Below, in pieces: positions 1 to 9,175 of a stretch of DNA of 64,000 bases. Origin of the DNA: DAOUBF01 sp034432795 (GTDB lineage: Bacteria > Chloroflexota > Anaerolineae > DSLN01); contig DAOUBF010000061.1 of the NCBI GenBank assembly GCA_034432795.1, positions 1 through 64,000 of the forward strand, in the 5' to 3' direction. The position numbers and the translations under genes are program-made. The notes beneath the pieces are model-generated. The model saw nothing but the letters and a program-made list of their open reading frames with translations. It made no database searches and had not been told where the DNA came from. The first letter of the stretch is position 1. Each line of letters begins with the position of its first letter.

Positions 1-2
1 TC

Positions 3-1106
3 GCCGATTTCGCTCAGGGTCTGCGTATCATTAACGTAGTGGATCCGGTCAACCCCTATGAAGTGGGCTTCTATGATACACCGGGACGGGCCTACGGCGT
101 GGCGATAGCAGGGAGCTACACTTACCTTGTTGATGGAGGCGGTGGCCTGCGCGTTATTAACGTGTCTAACCCGACTCAGCCAATTGAGGTGGGCTTCTAC
201 GTTCCGCCGGTGCCAGGGTGGGCCTTTAAGGTAGCGCTGTCAGGGGGCTATGCTTACATCGCCGATTTCGATCAAGGCCTGCGCATTGTAGACATATCCA
301 GCCCGGCTATCCCCTATGAGGTGAGCTTCACCGGCACGCCAGGGCGGGCCTTTAGTGTGGCAGTGGTGGGAGACTATGCCTATGTCGCCGATGACGATCA
401 AGGTCTGCGTGTCATTGATGTCTCCAACCCGGTCAACCCGGTTGAGGTCGGCTTCACCGATACGCCAGGCTATGCCTATGATGTGGCGGTTGCGATGGAC
501 TATGCTTATGTCGCCGATGGGTACAGTGGGTTGCGCATTATCAGCGTATCTAATCCGGCTCAGCCGATTGAGGTGGGGTTCACCGATACACCGGGGTCTG
601 CTAATGGTGTGGCGGTAGCAGGGGCATACGCTTATGTCGCCGATGGGGATAGCGGCCTGCGCATCATTAACGTATCGGACCCGGCCAACCCCACTGAGGT
701 GGGCTTCTATGACACACCAGGGGGGGCCCTTGACGTGGTGGTGGCGGGAGACTACGCCTACGTCGCCGATGGATGGGCTGGCCTGCGCATCATTAACGTA
801 TCGGACCCGGCCAACCCCACTGAGGTGGGCTTCTATGATACACCGGGATGGGCTACAAGCGTGGCAGTGATGGGAAGCACCGCTTATGTCACCGATGACG
901 AGAGCGGCCTGCGACTTATCCGCGTGTCCAACCCGGCCAACCCCTATGAAGTGGGTTTCTACGACACGCCAGCGTTTGCCTCTGGCGTGGCGGTAGCAGG
1001 AGACTATGCTTATGTCGCTGATAGGGGTGGCGGGTTAGACATCGTGTGGACGATGTTGGGCGAGGTGCATTCGCTCTACCTACCCCTGGTGCGGCGCGGC
1101 GCCTAA
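3..1106 (+). CDS. LVIVD-repeat surface protein (5' end outside window)
   Basis: The frame is open from base 3, so the gene begins upstream of the window. The visible 367 residues are about nine tandem repeats of 42 residues, each with a core like [19 protein letters not shown] followed by EVGFYDTPG. This is the LVIVD type of beta-propeller repeat found in secreted and surface proteins. The repeat unit is 126 bp, and two units are nearly identical over 59 bases (654-712 and 780-838), pointing to recent unit duplication. The protein ends in [11 protein letters not shown], resembling the YLPLV-type tail of many Chloroflexota exported proteins. Its ligand or role cannot be read from the sequence. 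A convergent gene ends 20 bp downstream. Confidence 0.85.
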   Translation, partial: ADFAQGLRIINVVDPVNPYEVGFYDTPGRAYGVAIAGSYTYLVDGGGGLRVINVSNPTQPIEVGFYVPPVPGWAFKVALSGGYAYIADFDQGLRIVDISSPAIPYEVSFTGTPGRAFSVAVVGDYAYVADDDQGLRVIDVSNPVNPVEVGFTDTPGYAYDVAVAMDYAYVADGYSGLRIISVSNPAQPIEVGFTDTPGSANGVAVAGAYAYVADGDSGLRIINVSDPANPTEVGFYDTPGGALDVVVAGDYAYVADGWAGLRIINVSDPANPTEVGFYDTPGWATSVAVMGSTAYVTDDESGLRLIRVSNPANPYEVGFYDTPAFASGVAVAGDYAYVADRGGGLDIVWTMLGEVHSLYLPLVRRGA

Positions 1107-1125
1107 TAGGCCGTTCAGGCCAGGA

Positions 1126-3066
1126 TTATGGCTCCCCTTCAATGGCGATGTCCCCCAGGAACAGTCGGTCCGTGCCGTCCTCCAGCGTCAGGCGTGAACC
1201 ATCGGGACGATACAGGCCGATGGCCAGGCGATACGTCCCCGGCGTGGCCCCCATAGGGATGAGGACGCCGTGATGATCGCGGACCGCCTCACCCGGCGCC
1301 CAGGTCGTGGCCGGTTGCAGGCCCGCCCCTGGCTCGCTGTCGTGCTGCGCCAGGATATGCTCGCCGGCGTCGTAGAGGTGAACAAACACCTTGACCCGGT
1401 CGGTCAGGGGGGCATCCGTCGTCCAGGTTAGGGTGAGTGCCAGCACATCGCCGGGCCGCAGCCGTCGGCTGGCCAGGCTGTAGCTCTCCAGGCGGATGTG
1501 TGGGCCAAAGCGCACTCCCAGCGGCGTTGGATTTTCCACCTGCGGTCGCGCCGGGACGCCGTAGATTACGAAGCGGACGTTGCCGCGCCAGACGTCCTGG
1601 GCGGGATAGGCGTGCGTGCTCAGCCAGCGCTCCACAAAGCGCTGCGGATCGCTTTCGCGGTCGCCCCAATACAGCGCGAACAGCCGCCGGTGCCGCGCCA
1701 GGATGTCATTTAGCTCCTGTGCCTCGGCGGCCTCATCCAGGGGCCGATCCCGCGCCACCGGATAGACCGGCACGCCATCCCTGTAATAATAAGTGAAGAC
1801 TTCCCACTGGTTGGGCGCATTAAGGATGATCCCGTCGCCTTCGCGCTGCAGGGCGCGAATGTCGGCGGCGATGCCCCGGTAGTCATCGCGGGCGTAGGCC
1901 GGATCAAAGTACAGGTTGCGGAGCGAAGTCGCGGTGTCGTAAGTGAGCCAGGCAAGCATGAGGAGGGCGGCCAGGCCACCGACCACGCGCCGGGGGGTGG
2001 GGCTGGGCGCCGATGTGGACCGGCGCCCGATGGAGGCCCTCTCAAGGCGCGCCCACCCCATCACCCCCACCCCGATCAGCAGGCAGAGCGGCGGCGAGGC
2101 GATCAGCAGGAACTTGAGAAACGGCCCCTGGAACAGGCCGGCGAGCAGCACGAAGGCGAGCGGGACGATCAGCCAGGCCAGGAGGAGGGCCAGGGGAAAG
2201 AAGCGTCGGCGGCTTCTCTTGGGCTGAAGCGGCCCCAGTGCCAGTACCAGCCAGATGACCAGAACCACAATAAATGTGTGGTTCTCAGCCGGCAGTGTCT
2301 GCCCCAGCACGAGCAGGTGCAGGGCGACCAACGCCGCCTCCGGCGAGGTGACCGGGAGGCGCGCCGAGGGCCAGGTGGTGAGCTGGCGATAGGCAATGGG
2401 CAGCCAGGGCAAATACAGGGCCAGGGCCACAGCCAGTATCCCGGCCCAGACCAGCGCCGTTCGTGCGCGCCCATCGCGCCATTCCCAGAGCCAGATAAGC
2501 AACGCCGCCGTCTGCGCTGCCGGGATAAGCGGATAAGCGTAATGGGTGTATAGGCCGGCGGCGGTGAGGAGGGCTGTGGCGGCGGCCCAGCTATAGCCAC
2601 CCTGCTCTGTTTCTCGTTCCTTCAGCCAGCGCACGAAGCAGAATGTGGAGGCCGCCCCCAGCATGGCCGCCAGCATGTACATGCGCGCCTCCTGGCTGTA
2701 ATACACCTGAAAGGGGTTGATCGCCGCCAATGCCGCCGCGATCAGCCCGGCCCCCCGCCCGAATAGCGCCTGGCCGATAAGGAACACCAGGGCCACCAGG
2801 GCCAGGCCGGCCAGCGCCGACAGCGCCCGCAGCGCCAACTCCGATGTGCCGAAGGCCTGCGCCCAGAAGTGGAGGAGAATATAGTAAAGCGGGGGGTGGA
2901 TGTCCGCGGCGGCCGCAACGGTGATCAGCGGCAGGCTGCGCTCGGCCAGCCGGGCGCTATTGCCCTCGTCGCTCCACAGGCTCTGCGCATCCAGCCGGTA
3001 AAAGCGCAGACCCAGCGCGAGCACAAGCACCAGGATCAGGGTGAGACGAGAGGCCCATTTGGGCAT
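1126..3066 (-). CDS. GT39/ArnT-type membrane glycosyltransferase
   Basis: A 646-residue integral membrane protein of the dolichyl-phosphate-mannose mannosyltransferase/ArnT superfamily (GT-C fold). These enzymes move a sugar from a polyprenyl-phosphate donor to an acceptor on the outer face of the membrane. The N-terminal helix is followed by SLWSDEGNSARLA, whose acidic pair matches the catalytic loop, and by DIHPPLYYILLHFW and NPFQVYYSQEARMYM, both typical of the family. About ten further hydrophobic segments run to roughly residue 375. The last 130 residues form a soluble beta-rich domain (LALTLTWTTDAPLTDRVKVF), common in Chloroflexota members. The start at 3066 has AAGGGG about 9 nt upstream. 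Acceptor unknown. Confidence 0.85.
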   Translation of the reverse strand: MPKWASRLTLILVLVLALGLRFYRLDAQSLWSDEGNSARLAERSLPLITVAAAADIHPPLYYILLHFWAQAFGTSELALRALSALAGLALVALVFLIGQALFGRGAGLIAAALAAINPFQVYYSQEARMYMLAAMLGAASTFCFVRWLKERETEQGGYSWAAATALLTAAGLYTHYAYPLIPAAQTAALLIWLWEWRDGRARTALVWAGILAVALALYLPWLPIAYRQLTTWPSARLPVTSPEAALVALHLLVLGQTLPAENHTFIVVLVIWLVLALGPLQPKRSRRRFFPLALLLAWLIVPLAFVLLAGLFQGPFLKFLLIASPPLCLLIGVGVMGWARLERASIGRRSTSAPSPTPRRVVGGLAALLMLAWLTYDTATSLRNLYFDPAYARDDYRGIAADIRALQREGDGIILNAPNQWEVFTYYYRDGVPVYPVARDRPLDEAAEAQELNDILARHRRLFALYWGDRESDPQRFVERWLSTHAYPAQDVWRGNVRFVIYGVPARPQVENPTPLGVRFGPHIRLESYSLASRRLRPGDVLALTLTWTTDAPLTDRVKVFVHLYDAGEHILAQHDSEPGAGLQPATTWAPGEAVRDHHGVLIPMGATPGTYRLAIGLYRPDGSRLTLEDGTDRLFLGDIAIEGEP

Positions 3067-3229
3067 ATGTAGCGCCCCTTACAGAAGGGTAGTGCTGCCT
3101 TGAATATATTGGATGTAGCACACGGTGCTGACCCACCTTGTGCCCCGGCCCCCCACGGACCCCAGCCGCGAGGGGGCTTCCCCTTTTTAGCGGCTGTATC
3201 GGTGGCCCCAGCCCGGTTGGGAGGGGGGG

Positions 3230-3279
3230 CGATAACCCCCTACCCCAACCCTCCCCCACAGAAGGGGGAGGGGGTGGCA
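3230..3279. repeat. G/C-rich intergenic hairpin repeat
   Basis: CCCTCCCCC (3249-3257) pairs with GGGGGAGGG (3264-3272). This is one of about nine copies of a related intergenic element in the window. It abuts the 3' end of the transaldolase gene. The rest of the 3067-3279 gap shows no gene. Confidence 0.7.
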
Positions 3280-3915
3280 TCAGCGGCCAGAGGCGAACTC
3301 GGCCAGCGCCTGGGCCGTGTAGGGGCTTTCGGCCATCTGCAGGATGACCGAAAGCGGCAGCGTCAGGTGCTGCGCCCCGGCCAGAAGCGCCGCCACAGCC
3401 TCCTCCGGCGATTTGATGCTCGCCGCCAAAATCTCGGTTTCATACCCCCTGTTCCCCCGCTGTAAGACTGCAGCCATCTGCTGCACCAACGCCGGGCCGT
3501 CGCCCAGCAGGCGTGTGGCGCGGTTGACGTAGGGGATGATGTAGCGCGCCCCGGCCTCAGCCGCCAGATAAGCCTGGGCTGGCGTGAAGACCGCCGTGAC
3601 TGCGCACAACGTCTTTCCGCGCAGGTGGCAGACCGCGCGCAGCCCTTCCCACGTGCAGGGGACCTTCATGACGACCTGGCCGGGGCTGATCGTGTCAGCC
3701 TGCTCAGCCTCGGCGAGCATCCCGGCATAATCCGCGCGCGTCAGTTGGTAAAACACCGGGCCGGATGTCAACTCGCACAATTCCCTGATCACCGTTAAGG
3801 CCGGGCGGCCCGTCTGGGCGATCAGCGTGGGGTTGGTGGTGATGCCGGCGATGCAGCCCAACGCCTGGGCCTGGCGGGCGTCCTCCGGGTTAGCAGAATC
3901 CAGGAATAGGCTCAT
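3280..3915 (-). CDS. transaldolase / fructose-6-phosphate aldolase-like
   Basis: A 211-residue protein of the short TAL/FSA family (TalC/MipB type), class I aldolases with a TIM barrel. The N-terminus MSLFLDSANPEDARQA matches the FLDSA signature, ITTNPTL is the second signature, and K84 in VVMKVPCTW is at the expected Schiff-base lysine position. Length fits the roughly 215-residue FSA group rather than full-length transaldolases. Whether it acts as a transaldolase or as an aldolase on free dihydroxyacetone cannot be decided from sequence. Its start overlaps the end of the upstream sugar kinase gene by 4 bp (ATGA), so the two are probably translated together in sugar-phosphate metabolism. Confidence 0.88.
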   Translation of the reverse strand: MSLFLDSANPEDARQAQALGCIAGITTNPTLIAQTGRPALTVIRELCELTSGPVFYQLTRADYAGMLAEAEQADTISPGQVVMKVPCTWEGLRAVCHLRGKTLCAVTAVFTPAQAYLAAEAGARYIIPYVNRATRLLGDGPALVQQMAAVLQRGNRGYETEILAASIKSPEEAVAALLAGAQHLTLPLSVILQMAESPYTAQALAEFASGR

Positions 3916-4829
3916 AACAACCTTTCCACCTCCTCGCGGCGGGGCAGGGAAGGCTCGGCGCCCAGGCGGGTGACCGCCAGCGCACCGGCGGCATTGGCGA
4001 AACGCACCGCCTCGGCCAGGTCGCGGCCCTCGGCCAGGGCGACAGCCAGCGCGCCGCAGAAGGCGTCCCCCGCCGCGGTGGTATCCACCACATTCACGGA
4101 ATAGGCGGGGAACACCTGTTCCCCCGCCTCGGTCACCAGCAGTGCCCCGCGCTCACCCAACGTGACGATAACGACGGGGACGCCCTGCGCACGCAGCCGC
4201 CGTGCTGCCTCTGCCGGGTCGGCCCCACTGTGAGGGGTGACGCCGACCAGACCTATCGCCTCAACTTCGTTGGGGACCAGGACATCGGCCAGGCGGATCA
4301 GGTCGGCGGCGTCGTGGCGGGCCGGGGCCGGGTTCAGGATGAAGCGCGCCCCGGCGGCTGTGGCGATCTGGGCGGCGCGCAGGCTGGCGGCCGGCGGCAC
4401 CTCCAACTGGGCCAGCAGGACGGCGCATTGCGCCAGCGCGGAGGCGGCGCGTTCAATGTCGGCTGGCGAGAGGGCGGCGTTGGCGCGGGGGACCTGCACG
4501 ATGCTGTTCTCGCCGGAGTCCTCCACCAGGGGCGAAGCCACCCCTGTGCCCTGTTGCGGGTCACGAATCACATAGTTGGCGTGGATACCTTCGCGGTTGA
4601 GCGCTTCCAGGAAGCGGTCGCCGAAGGCGTCGTTCCCCACTCGCCCGATCATCGTGACCTCAGCGCCGAGGCGGGCGGCGGCGACCGCCTGATTAAAACC
4701 CTTGCCGCCGAGGAAGATGTCCAGGCTGTGGCCGATGAGCGTTTCGCCGGGCCGGGGGCGGCGCGGCGCGCGGATGACCAGGTCAGTGACGAAGCTGCCG
4801 ACAACGGCGACCCGCGGGCGTGCGCTCAT
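3912..4829 (-). CDS. ribokinase-like PfkB family sugar kinase
   Basis: A 305-residue PfkB/ribokinase-family kinase, which phosphorylates a sugar or nucleoside using ATP. The GGKGFNQAVAAARLG motif lies near residue 40, GRVGNDAFGD near residue 60, and the anion-hole and catalytic-base signature DTTAAGDAFCGAL near residue 245. These match ribokinase more closely than fructokinase or PfkB proper, but the substrate is inferred. It is the middle gene of a tight three-gene operon, with 4-bp ATGA overlaps to the genes on both sides. The adjoining transaldolase suggests pentose or ketose-phosphate use. Confidence 0.85.
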   Translation of the reverse strand: MSARPRVAVVGSFVTDLVIRAPRRPRPGETLIGHSLDIFLGGKGFNQAVAAARLGAEVTMIGRVGNDAFGDRFLEALNREGIHANYVIRDPQQGTGVASPLVEDSGENSIVQVPRANAALSPADIERAASALAQCAVLLAQLEVPPAASLRAAQIATAAGARFILNPAPARHDAADLIRLADVLVPNEVEAIGLVGVTPHSGADPAEAARRLRAQGVPVVIVTLGERGALLVTEAGEQVFPAYSVNVVDTTAAGDAFCGALAVALAEGRDLAEAVRFANAAGALAVTRLGAEPSLPRREEVERLL

Positions 4830-5143
4830 GGCTGCTCCCCGGCGGCGTATTCCTCCGGCGTGATGAAGTGTCCGCCCCGGATGTCGCGTGAGGTGACGTG
4901 CATGCCGGCGTCAAAGTGGACCTCGGCATACATGAGCTGGAAGCAGCGCCCGTCCATGATCTCCTTGTGCAGGACATAGCCGCCGGTGTCATAGTCGGGC
5001 TGGATCTCATAGTGGCGGTCCACGCGCAGGCGCAGCTTCTCGCCGCAGCGGTCGCACTGGACGTAGAGCCAGTAGGCGTCGCGATCACCTTCACGCTCCG
5101 CGCCTCCGGTCAAGAGCGAGGACAGGCGTTTCAAGAAGCCCAT
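4826..5143 (-). CDS. small zinc-ribbon-like protein, function unknown
   Basis: A 105-residue soluble protein. The start at 5143 is chosen because GGGAGGTG lies just upstream of it; the longer frame from 5239 has no comparable site. CDRCGEKL near residue 30 is one CxxC knuckle, and GGYVLHKEIMDGRC supplies a further conserved-looking Cys. There is no second CxxC pair, so metal binding is uncertain. I do not recognise a function. The ATGA overlap with the sugar kinase gene makes it the first gene of that operon. Confidence 0.7.
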   Translation of the reverse strand: MGFLKRLSSLLTGGAEREGDRDAYWLYVQCDRCGEKLRLRVDRHYEIQPDYDTGGYVLHKEIMDGRCFQLMYAEVHFDAGMHVTSRDIRGGHFITPEEYAAGEQP

Positions 5144-5295
5144 ATCAGAGCACCTCCCCCAGCCAGTATAAATCTGATCTGGCGTGCGGCCAAATCCCGG
5201 AAGATGACCTTTATCAGGAGAATTGGTGATCTCTGTCACTCATCCTGTAGCCGCGTATGGCCTATGATGGGGAGCAGTGCTCTAAAGGACAAGAG

Positions 5296-6090
5296 ATGCA
5301 AGAGAAGGATGAATATCTGTTACGGGTGGAAAACCTGAGCCTGAAACGCGACGGGCGGGAGATCCTATCGCAGGTCAATTTGAACATCCGGCCCGGCGAG
5401 GTGCATGGCCTGTTGGGGCTGAACGGCTCCGGCAAATCCAGCCTGGCCTATACCCTGATGGGCTGTGCCGGTTACACCCCGGATACGGGCCGTATCTGGT
5501 TTGCGGGGCAGGACATCACCGCGCTGCCGATCAGTGAGCGCGCCCGGCTGGGGCTGACCCTGGCCTGGCAGGAACCGGCCCGCTTTGAAGGGTTGCCGGT
5601 GGGGGCCTATCTGGCGCTGGGAGCGCAGGATGCTGACCCCAGGCGCCTGGCCGAGGCCCTGGAAGCGGTGGCTCTGCCGCCACGTGCCTACCTCAAGCGC
5701 CCGCTGGACCATACCCTGTCGGGGGGTGAGCGCAAACGCATTGAGCTGGCGGCGGTCTTTCTCATGCGCCCGAAGCTGGCCATCCTGGATGAGCCGGACT
5801 CCGGCATTGATGCGCTCACCTTGAACGACATCGCCGCGCTGATCCGCCGGATGGCCGATCAGGGCAGCGCGGTGCTGTTGATCACCCACCGCGATGAGAT
5901 GGTGACGGTAGCCGACGTGGCTTCGCTGATGTGCCAGGGCAGTATCATCTTCCAGGGCGCTCCCGCCGAAGTCCGCCGCTACTATGGGCTGCGCTGCCGC
6001 CCCCATGCAGGGATCAGCGGCCCGCAGCCCTGGGGGGAAGCGCAAGGCTTAGAGGCCAGAACCCTGGCCTGGGGAGATAACAGGCGATGA
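5296..6090 (+). CDS. sufC: SufC-like ABC ATPase for Fe-S cluster assembly
   Basis: A 264-residue soluble ABC ATPase. Walker A is GLNGSGKSSL, the signature is LSGGERKRIEL, and Walker B is LAILDEPDSGID. The charged SGGERKR signature and the absence of membrane partners are typical of SufC, which powers the SufB/SufD scaffold. The start at 5296 is preferred over 5257 because AAAGGA ends 6 nt upstream. It overlaps the next gene, a SufB/D-like scaffold, by 4 bp. The last 30 residues (RPHAGISGPQPW and beyond) extend past the usual ATPase end. Only one scaffold gene follows, so the set is simpler than a classical sufBCD operon. Confidence 0.87.
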   Translation: MQEKDEYLLRVENLSLKRDGREILSQVNLNIRPGEVHGLLGLNGSGKSSLAYTLMGCAGYTPDTGRIWFAGQDITALPISERARLGLTLAWQEPARFEGLPVGAYLALGAQDADPRRLAEALEAVALPPRAYLKRPLDHTLSGGERKRIELAAVFLMRPKLAILDEPDSGIDALTLNDIAALIRRMADQGSAVLLITHRDEMVTVADVASLMCQGSIIFQGAPAEVRRYYGLRCRPHAGISGPQPWGEAQGLEARTLAWGDNRR

Positions 6091-7079
6091 GCACAGTATT
6101 GCCACCCCATCAGGCGCAGCGCCTGGCTACGCAGCCGGGTTGGGCGCAGGAATATGAGGCCATCCTGGAGGCGTACCGGCAGGCCGGGGGCGACCCGGCG
6201 TTGCTGAGGACGCCCCGATTTGCCACATTGGTCGTCAGTGCCAACCGCGTGCTGGCCGCCAACGAAGTGCCGGGCGTGCATTTTGAAGCCGAGGAACTCC
6301 CGGCGAGCATCCGGGCGCGTATCCTGGTTGAGCCGGAGGTCCGGCTGGAGCGCCCTGTCCACCTGTGCTTCGGGATGCTGCCCGCCGAGGGGGTGCAGGA
6401 GATTCACGCCGAGTATGAGATCGGGCCAGGCGCGCAGGTGGAGTTCATGGCCCATTGTACCTTCCCCAACGCGCTCCGATTGAAACACCTGATGGACGCG
6501 CGTATCCATGTGGGGGCACGCGCCACAATGATCTATCACGAATCGCATTTTCACGGCCCCCATGGGGGCATTGAGGTTATCCCTCAAGCCAAAGTCATGA
6601 TAGATGACGGCGGGCGCTTCATCACCGACTTCAGCCTGATCCATGGCCGGGTGGGGAAGCTGATCCTGGACTATGAGGTCACGGTCGGCGCAGACGGCGT
6701 GGCCGAATTGACCACCAAAGCCTATGGCCTGGGGGATGACACCATCCGCGTCAACGAGACCTTGCATCTGAATGGCGAGAGGGCGCGCGGGCTGACCAAG
6801 ACGCGTATCGCCGTGCGCGACCGCGCTATAAGCGAAGTGTTCACCACCGCCGAGGGCAACGCGCCCTTCACACGCGGCCATATGGACTGCACCGAGATCG
6901 TGCGTGATCAGGCCACCGCCCGCAACATGCCGCTGGTGGTGGTGCGCGATGACCGTGCTCGCGTGACGCATGAGGCGGCTATTGGGAGCGTGAACCGCAA
7001 GGAACTGGAGACGCTCATGGCGCGTGGGCTGGATGAAGAGGCCGCTGTGGATGTGATCATTCGCGGCATGTTGCAATAG
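6087..7079 (+). CDS. SufB/SufD-family Fe-S scaffold protein
   Basis: A 330-residue member of the SUFBD family, which builds Fe-S clusters together with SufC. The right-handed beta-helix core runs from about residue 90 to 290. GHMDCTEIVRD near residue 267 holds a Cys where SufB has its assembly-site residues, and the C-terminal part HEAAIGSVNRKELETLMARGL is the SufC-contact region, ending in IIRGML. At 330 residues it is shorter than SufB or SufD of the classical operon and resembles the single scaffold of minimal archaeal/anaerobe SUF systems. That it replaces both SufB and SufD is an inference from the gene context. Confidence 0.85.
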   Translation: MSTVLPPHQAQRLATQPGWAQEYEAILEAYRQAGGDPALLRTPRFATLVVSANRVLAANEVPGVHFEAEELPASIRARILVEPEVRLERPVHLCFGMLPAEGVQEIHAEYEIGPGAQVEFMAHCTFPNALRLKHLMDARIHVGARATMIYHESHFHGPHGGIEVIPQAKVMIDDGGRFITDFSLIHGRVGKLILDYEVTVGADGVAELTTKAYGLGDDTIRVNETLHLNGERARGLTKTRIAVRDRAISEVFTTAEGNAPFTRGHMDCTEIVRDQATARNMPLVVVRDDRARVTHEAAIGSVNRKELETLMARGLDEEAAVDVIIRGMLQ

Positions 7080-7117
7080 GGGCAGCCTGTGGGGCGCCCT
7101 TACAGAGGAGCAGACCC

Positions 7118-7432
7118 ATGAGCGAACTGACTCAAGAGGCCGTGCGCGACGCCTTGCGCCGCGTGCTTGACCCCGAACTGGGCGAGAACCTGGTGGACCT
7201 CGGCATGGTGCGGCAGATTGACATCGCCGATGGGCAGGTCACTGTCTCTCTGGTGCTGACCGTGCCGGGCTGTCCCCTGGTCGGCTGGATCGCCGATGAG
7301 GTCCAACAGGCGGTGGGCAGCCTGCCCGGCGTGAAGCGTGTGGAGGTCAGGCTGTTGGATGAACCCTGGCAGCCGCCGGAGCGCGATGACTGGTTGAACT
7401 GGTTTGAGCGGATGCTGGACGATGAGGGCTAA
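7118..7432 (+). CDS. MIP18/DUF59 family Fe-S assembly factor
   Basis: A 104-residue protein of the FeS_assembly_P (MIP18/PaaD/SufT) family, helpers in Fe-S cluster maturation. It opens with LTQEAVRDALRRVLDPELG, followed by ENLVDLGMV and TVPGCPLVGWIADEV, which contains the family's single conserved cysteine. The C-terminal tail WQPPERDDWLNWFERML is outside the common domain. It lies 38 bp after the scaffold gene on the same strand, with GAGGAG upstream, and completes a sufC-scaffold-DUF59 set. Confidence 0.85.
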   Translation: MSELTQEAVRDALRRVLDPELGENLVDLGMVRQIDIADGQVTVSLVLTVPGCPLVGWIADEVQQAVGSLPGVKRVEVRLLDEPWQPPERDDWLNWFERMLDDEG

Positions 7433-7533
7433 ACGGCTCTGGGGTTGAAGCCGCTCTCGGACAATGGCCATAATGGGGTGTCCCCCCGCCTGCGGGAGGG
7501 CAAAGGGGGTACTGGGCTTCGTCCTTCGTCCCT

Positions 7534-8598
7534 ATGGGTGTTTGTGGGGTCTGTGGGCAGGAGTCGCCGCTGGTAGCGGCCTTCCCTGGGGTGTGCCTGG
7601 CCTGCCTGCGCACCCGGCCAGAAGAGGCGTTGGTTCTCGCCCGAAATGCTCAGGTAGAGACCCGGCGCGAGTTCGGCTTGCCCACTGTGCCGCCACGCCA
7701 GGCGGAGGGAATCCGCTGTACCCTGTGCGCCAATGAGTGCCTCATTGGGGAGGGCGAGCGTGGCTATTGTGGCCTGCGCACAACTCAGCGCGGCCGGCTG
7801 ATGCATCTGGCGGGGACGGCCAGGCGTGGCCTGCTGCACTGGTATCGCGATCCCCTGCCCACCAACTGCGTCGCCGATTGGGTCTGCCCCGGCCATACGG
7901 CTTATGGCTATCACAACCTGGCCGTCTTCTACACCAGTTGTACCTTTAACTGCCTGTTCTGCCAGAACTGGCACTTCCGACAGGTCTCGCCTGTACAGGG
8001 CAGAGGGTTAAGCGCCCAGGAGCTAGCCGATGTAGCCAACAGCCGCACCTTCTGCGTGTGCTACTTCGGCGGCGACCCGGCCTCGCAGATGCCCCACGCG
8101 CTGGCGGCCTCGCGGCTGCTGGCGGCGCGCGGCGTGCGCATCTGCTGGGAGACGAACGGCTCCATGCACCCCAGGCTGCTTGATCAGGCTGTGGAGTTGT
8201 CGTTGATCAGCGGCGGCTGCATCAAGTTTGACCTCAAAGCCTATGACGAGGCGATCCACCGGGCCTTGACCGGCACAAGCAACCGCCGCACGCTGGACAA
8301 CTTTGCGCGGGCTGCGCAACGCAGCCGCGAGCGCCCCGACCCACCGCTGGTCGTCGCCAGCACGCTGCTCGTGCCCGGCTATGTGGATGCGCAGGAGGTC
8401 GGGGCCATTGCCCGCTTCATCGCCGGGCTGAACCCCGACATCCCTTACGCGCTTCTGGCTTTCGCGCCCAATTTTTACATGTCGGACCTGCCCTGCACGT
8501 CCCTGCGCCATGCGGCGGAAGCCGAGGCCGCTGCCCGCGCCGCCGGGTTGCGCCGGGTGCATGTGGGCAACCGGCATCTGCTGTCACGAGATTACTGA
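7534..8598 (+). CDS. radical SAM enzyme, PflA/AmrS-like
   Basis: A 354-residue radical SAM protein. CTFNCLFCQN is the CxxxCxxC motif for the SAM-binding [4Fe-4S] cluster. Upstream of it CTLCANECLIGEGERGYCGL forms the extra Cys cluster seen in the AmrS/pyruvate-formate-lyase-activating-enzyme-like branch, and the extreme N-terminus adds CGVCGQ and CLAC, a probable zinc ribbon. WETNGSM and KFDLKAYDE match barrel motifs of activases. The AmrS partners AmmeMemo/AMMECR1 are not in the window, so the substrate is open. It follows the Fe-S assembly genes, which fits its cofactor need. The start at 7534 has no clear Shine-Dalgarno site. Confidence 0.83.
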   Translation: MGVCGVCGQESPLVAAFPGVCLACLRTRPEEALVLARNAQVETRREFGLPTVPPRQAEGIRCTLCANECLIGEGERGYCGLRTTQRGRLMHLAGTARRGLLHWYRDPLPTNCVADWVCPGHTAYGYHNLAVFYTSCTFNCLFCQNWHFRQVSPVQGRGLSAQELADVANSRTFCVCYFGGDPASQMPHALAASRLLAARGVRICWETNGSMHPRLLDQAVELSLISGGCIKFDLKAYDEAIHRALTGTSNRRTLDNFARAAQRSRERPDPPLVVASTLLVPGYVDAQEVGAIARFIAGLNPDIPYALLAFAPNFYMSDLPCTSLRHAAEAEAAARAAGLRRVHVGNRHLLSRDY

Positions 8599-8632
8599 CT
8601 GTGAAGGTCAGACATACTCGCAGGAGGTGGAG

Positions 8633-9145
8633 ATGGACCTGTTTGAGGTGATCGCCCGGCGCCGTTCCATCCGTGCCTTCCAGAGCCGGCCCGTTGAGCC
8701 GGAGAAGCTCCAGGCGATCCTGGAGGCGGCCCGGCAGGCGCCCTCAGCGGGCAACCTGCAGGCCTATATCATCTATGAGGTGACCGATCCGGCCCGCCGC
8801 CGCGCCCTGGCCCAGGCCGCCGATCAGGAGTTTGTCGCTGAGGCGCCGGTGGTGCTGGTGTTCTGCGCATATCCGGCGCGTTCGGCGATCAAGTATGGCC
8901 AGCGCGGCGAGCGGCTATATGCGCTTCAGGATGCCACCCTTGCTGCGGCCTATGCCCAACTGGCCGCCGCTGCCCTGGAGTTGGGCAGCGTGTGGGTGGG
9001 CGCGTTCGCTGACGAAGCTGTCGCCCGTGCCCTGGATTTACCGGCGGGTCTGCGCCCTATCGCCCTTGTGCCCATTGGCTACCCTGCTGAAGCGCCCGCG
9101 CCCCCGCCGCGCCGTCCGCTGGCCGAGATCGTCCGCCGGATGTAG
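8633..9145 (+). CDS. nitroreductase family protein
   Basis: A 170-residue FMN-dependent nitroreductase-fold protein. It begins MDLFEVIARRRSIRAFQSRP, the usual Arg-Arg-Ser-x-Arg FMN contact, then ARQAPSAGNLQAY, and a C-terminal GFxDE-like segment VWVGAFADEAVARALDLP leading to LVPIGYP. The start at 8633 is set by GGAGGTGG immediately upstream; a longer frame from 8510 overlaps the radical SAM gene and lacks a site. Substrate unknown. It probably shares a transcript with the radical SAM gene 34 bp upstream. Confidence 0.85.
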   Translation: MDLFEVIARRRSIRAFQSRPVEPEKLQAILEAARQAPSAGNLQAYIIYEVTDPARRRALAQAADQEFVAEAPVVLVFCAYPARSAIKYGQRGERLYALQDATLAAAYAQLAAAALELGSVWVGAFADEAVARALDLPAGLRPIALVPIGYPAEAPAPPPRRPLAEIVRRM

Positions 9146-9175
9146 CGGAGGAGGGGCATACCCTGATGCGTCCCC

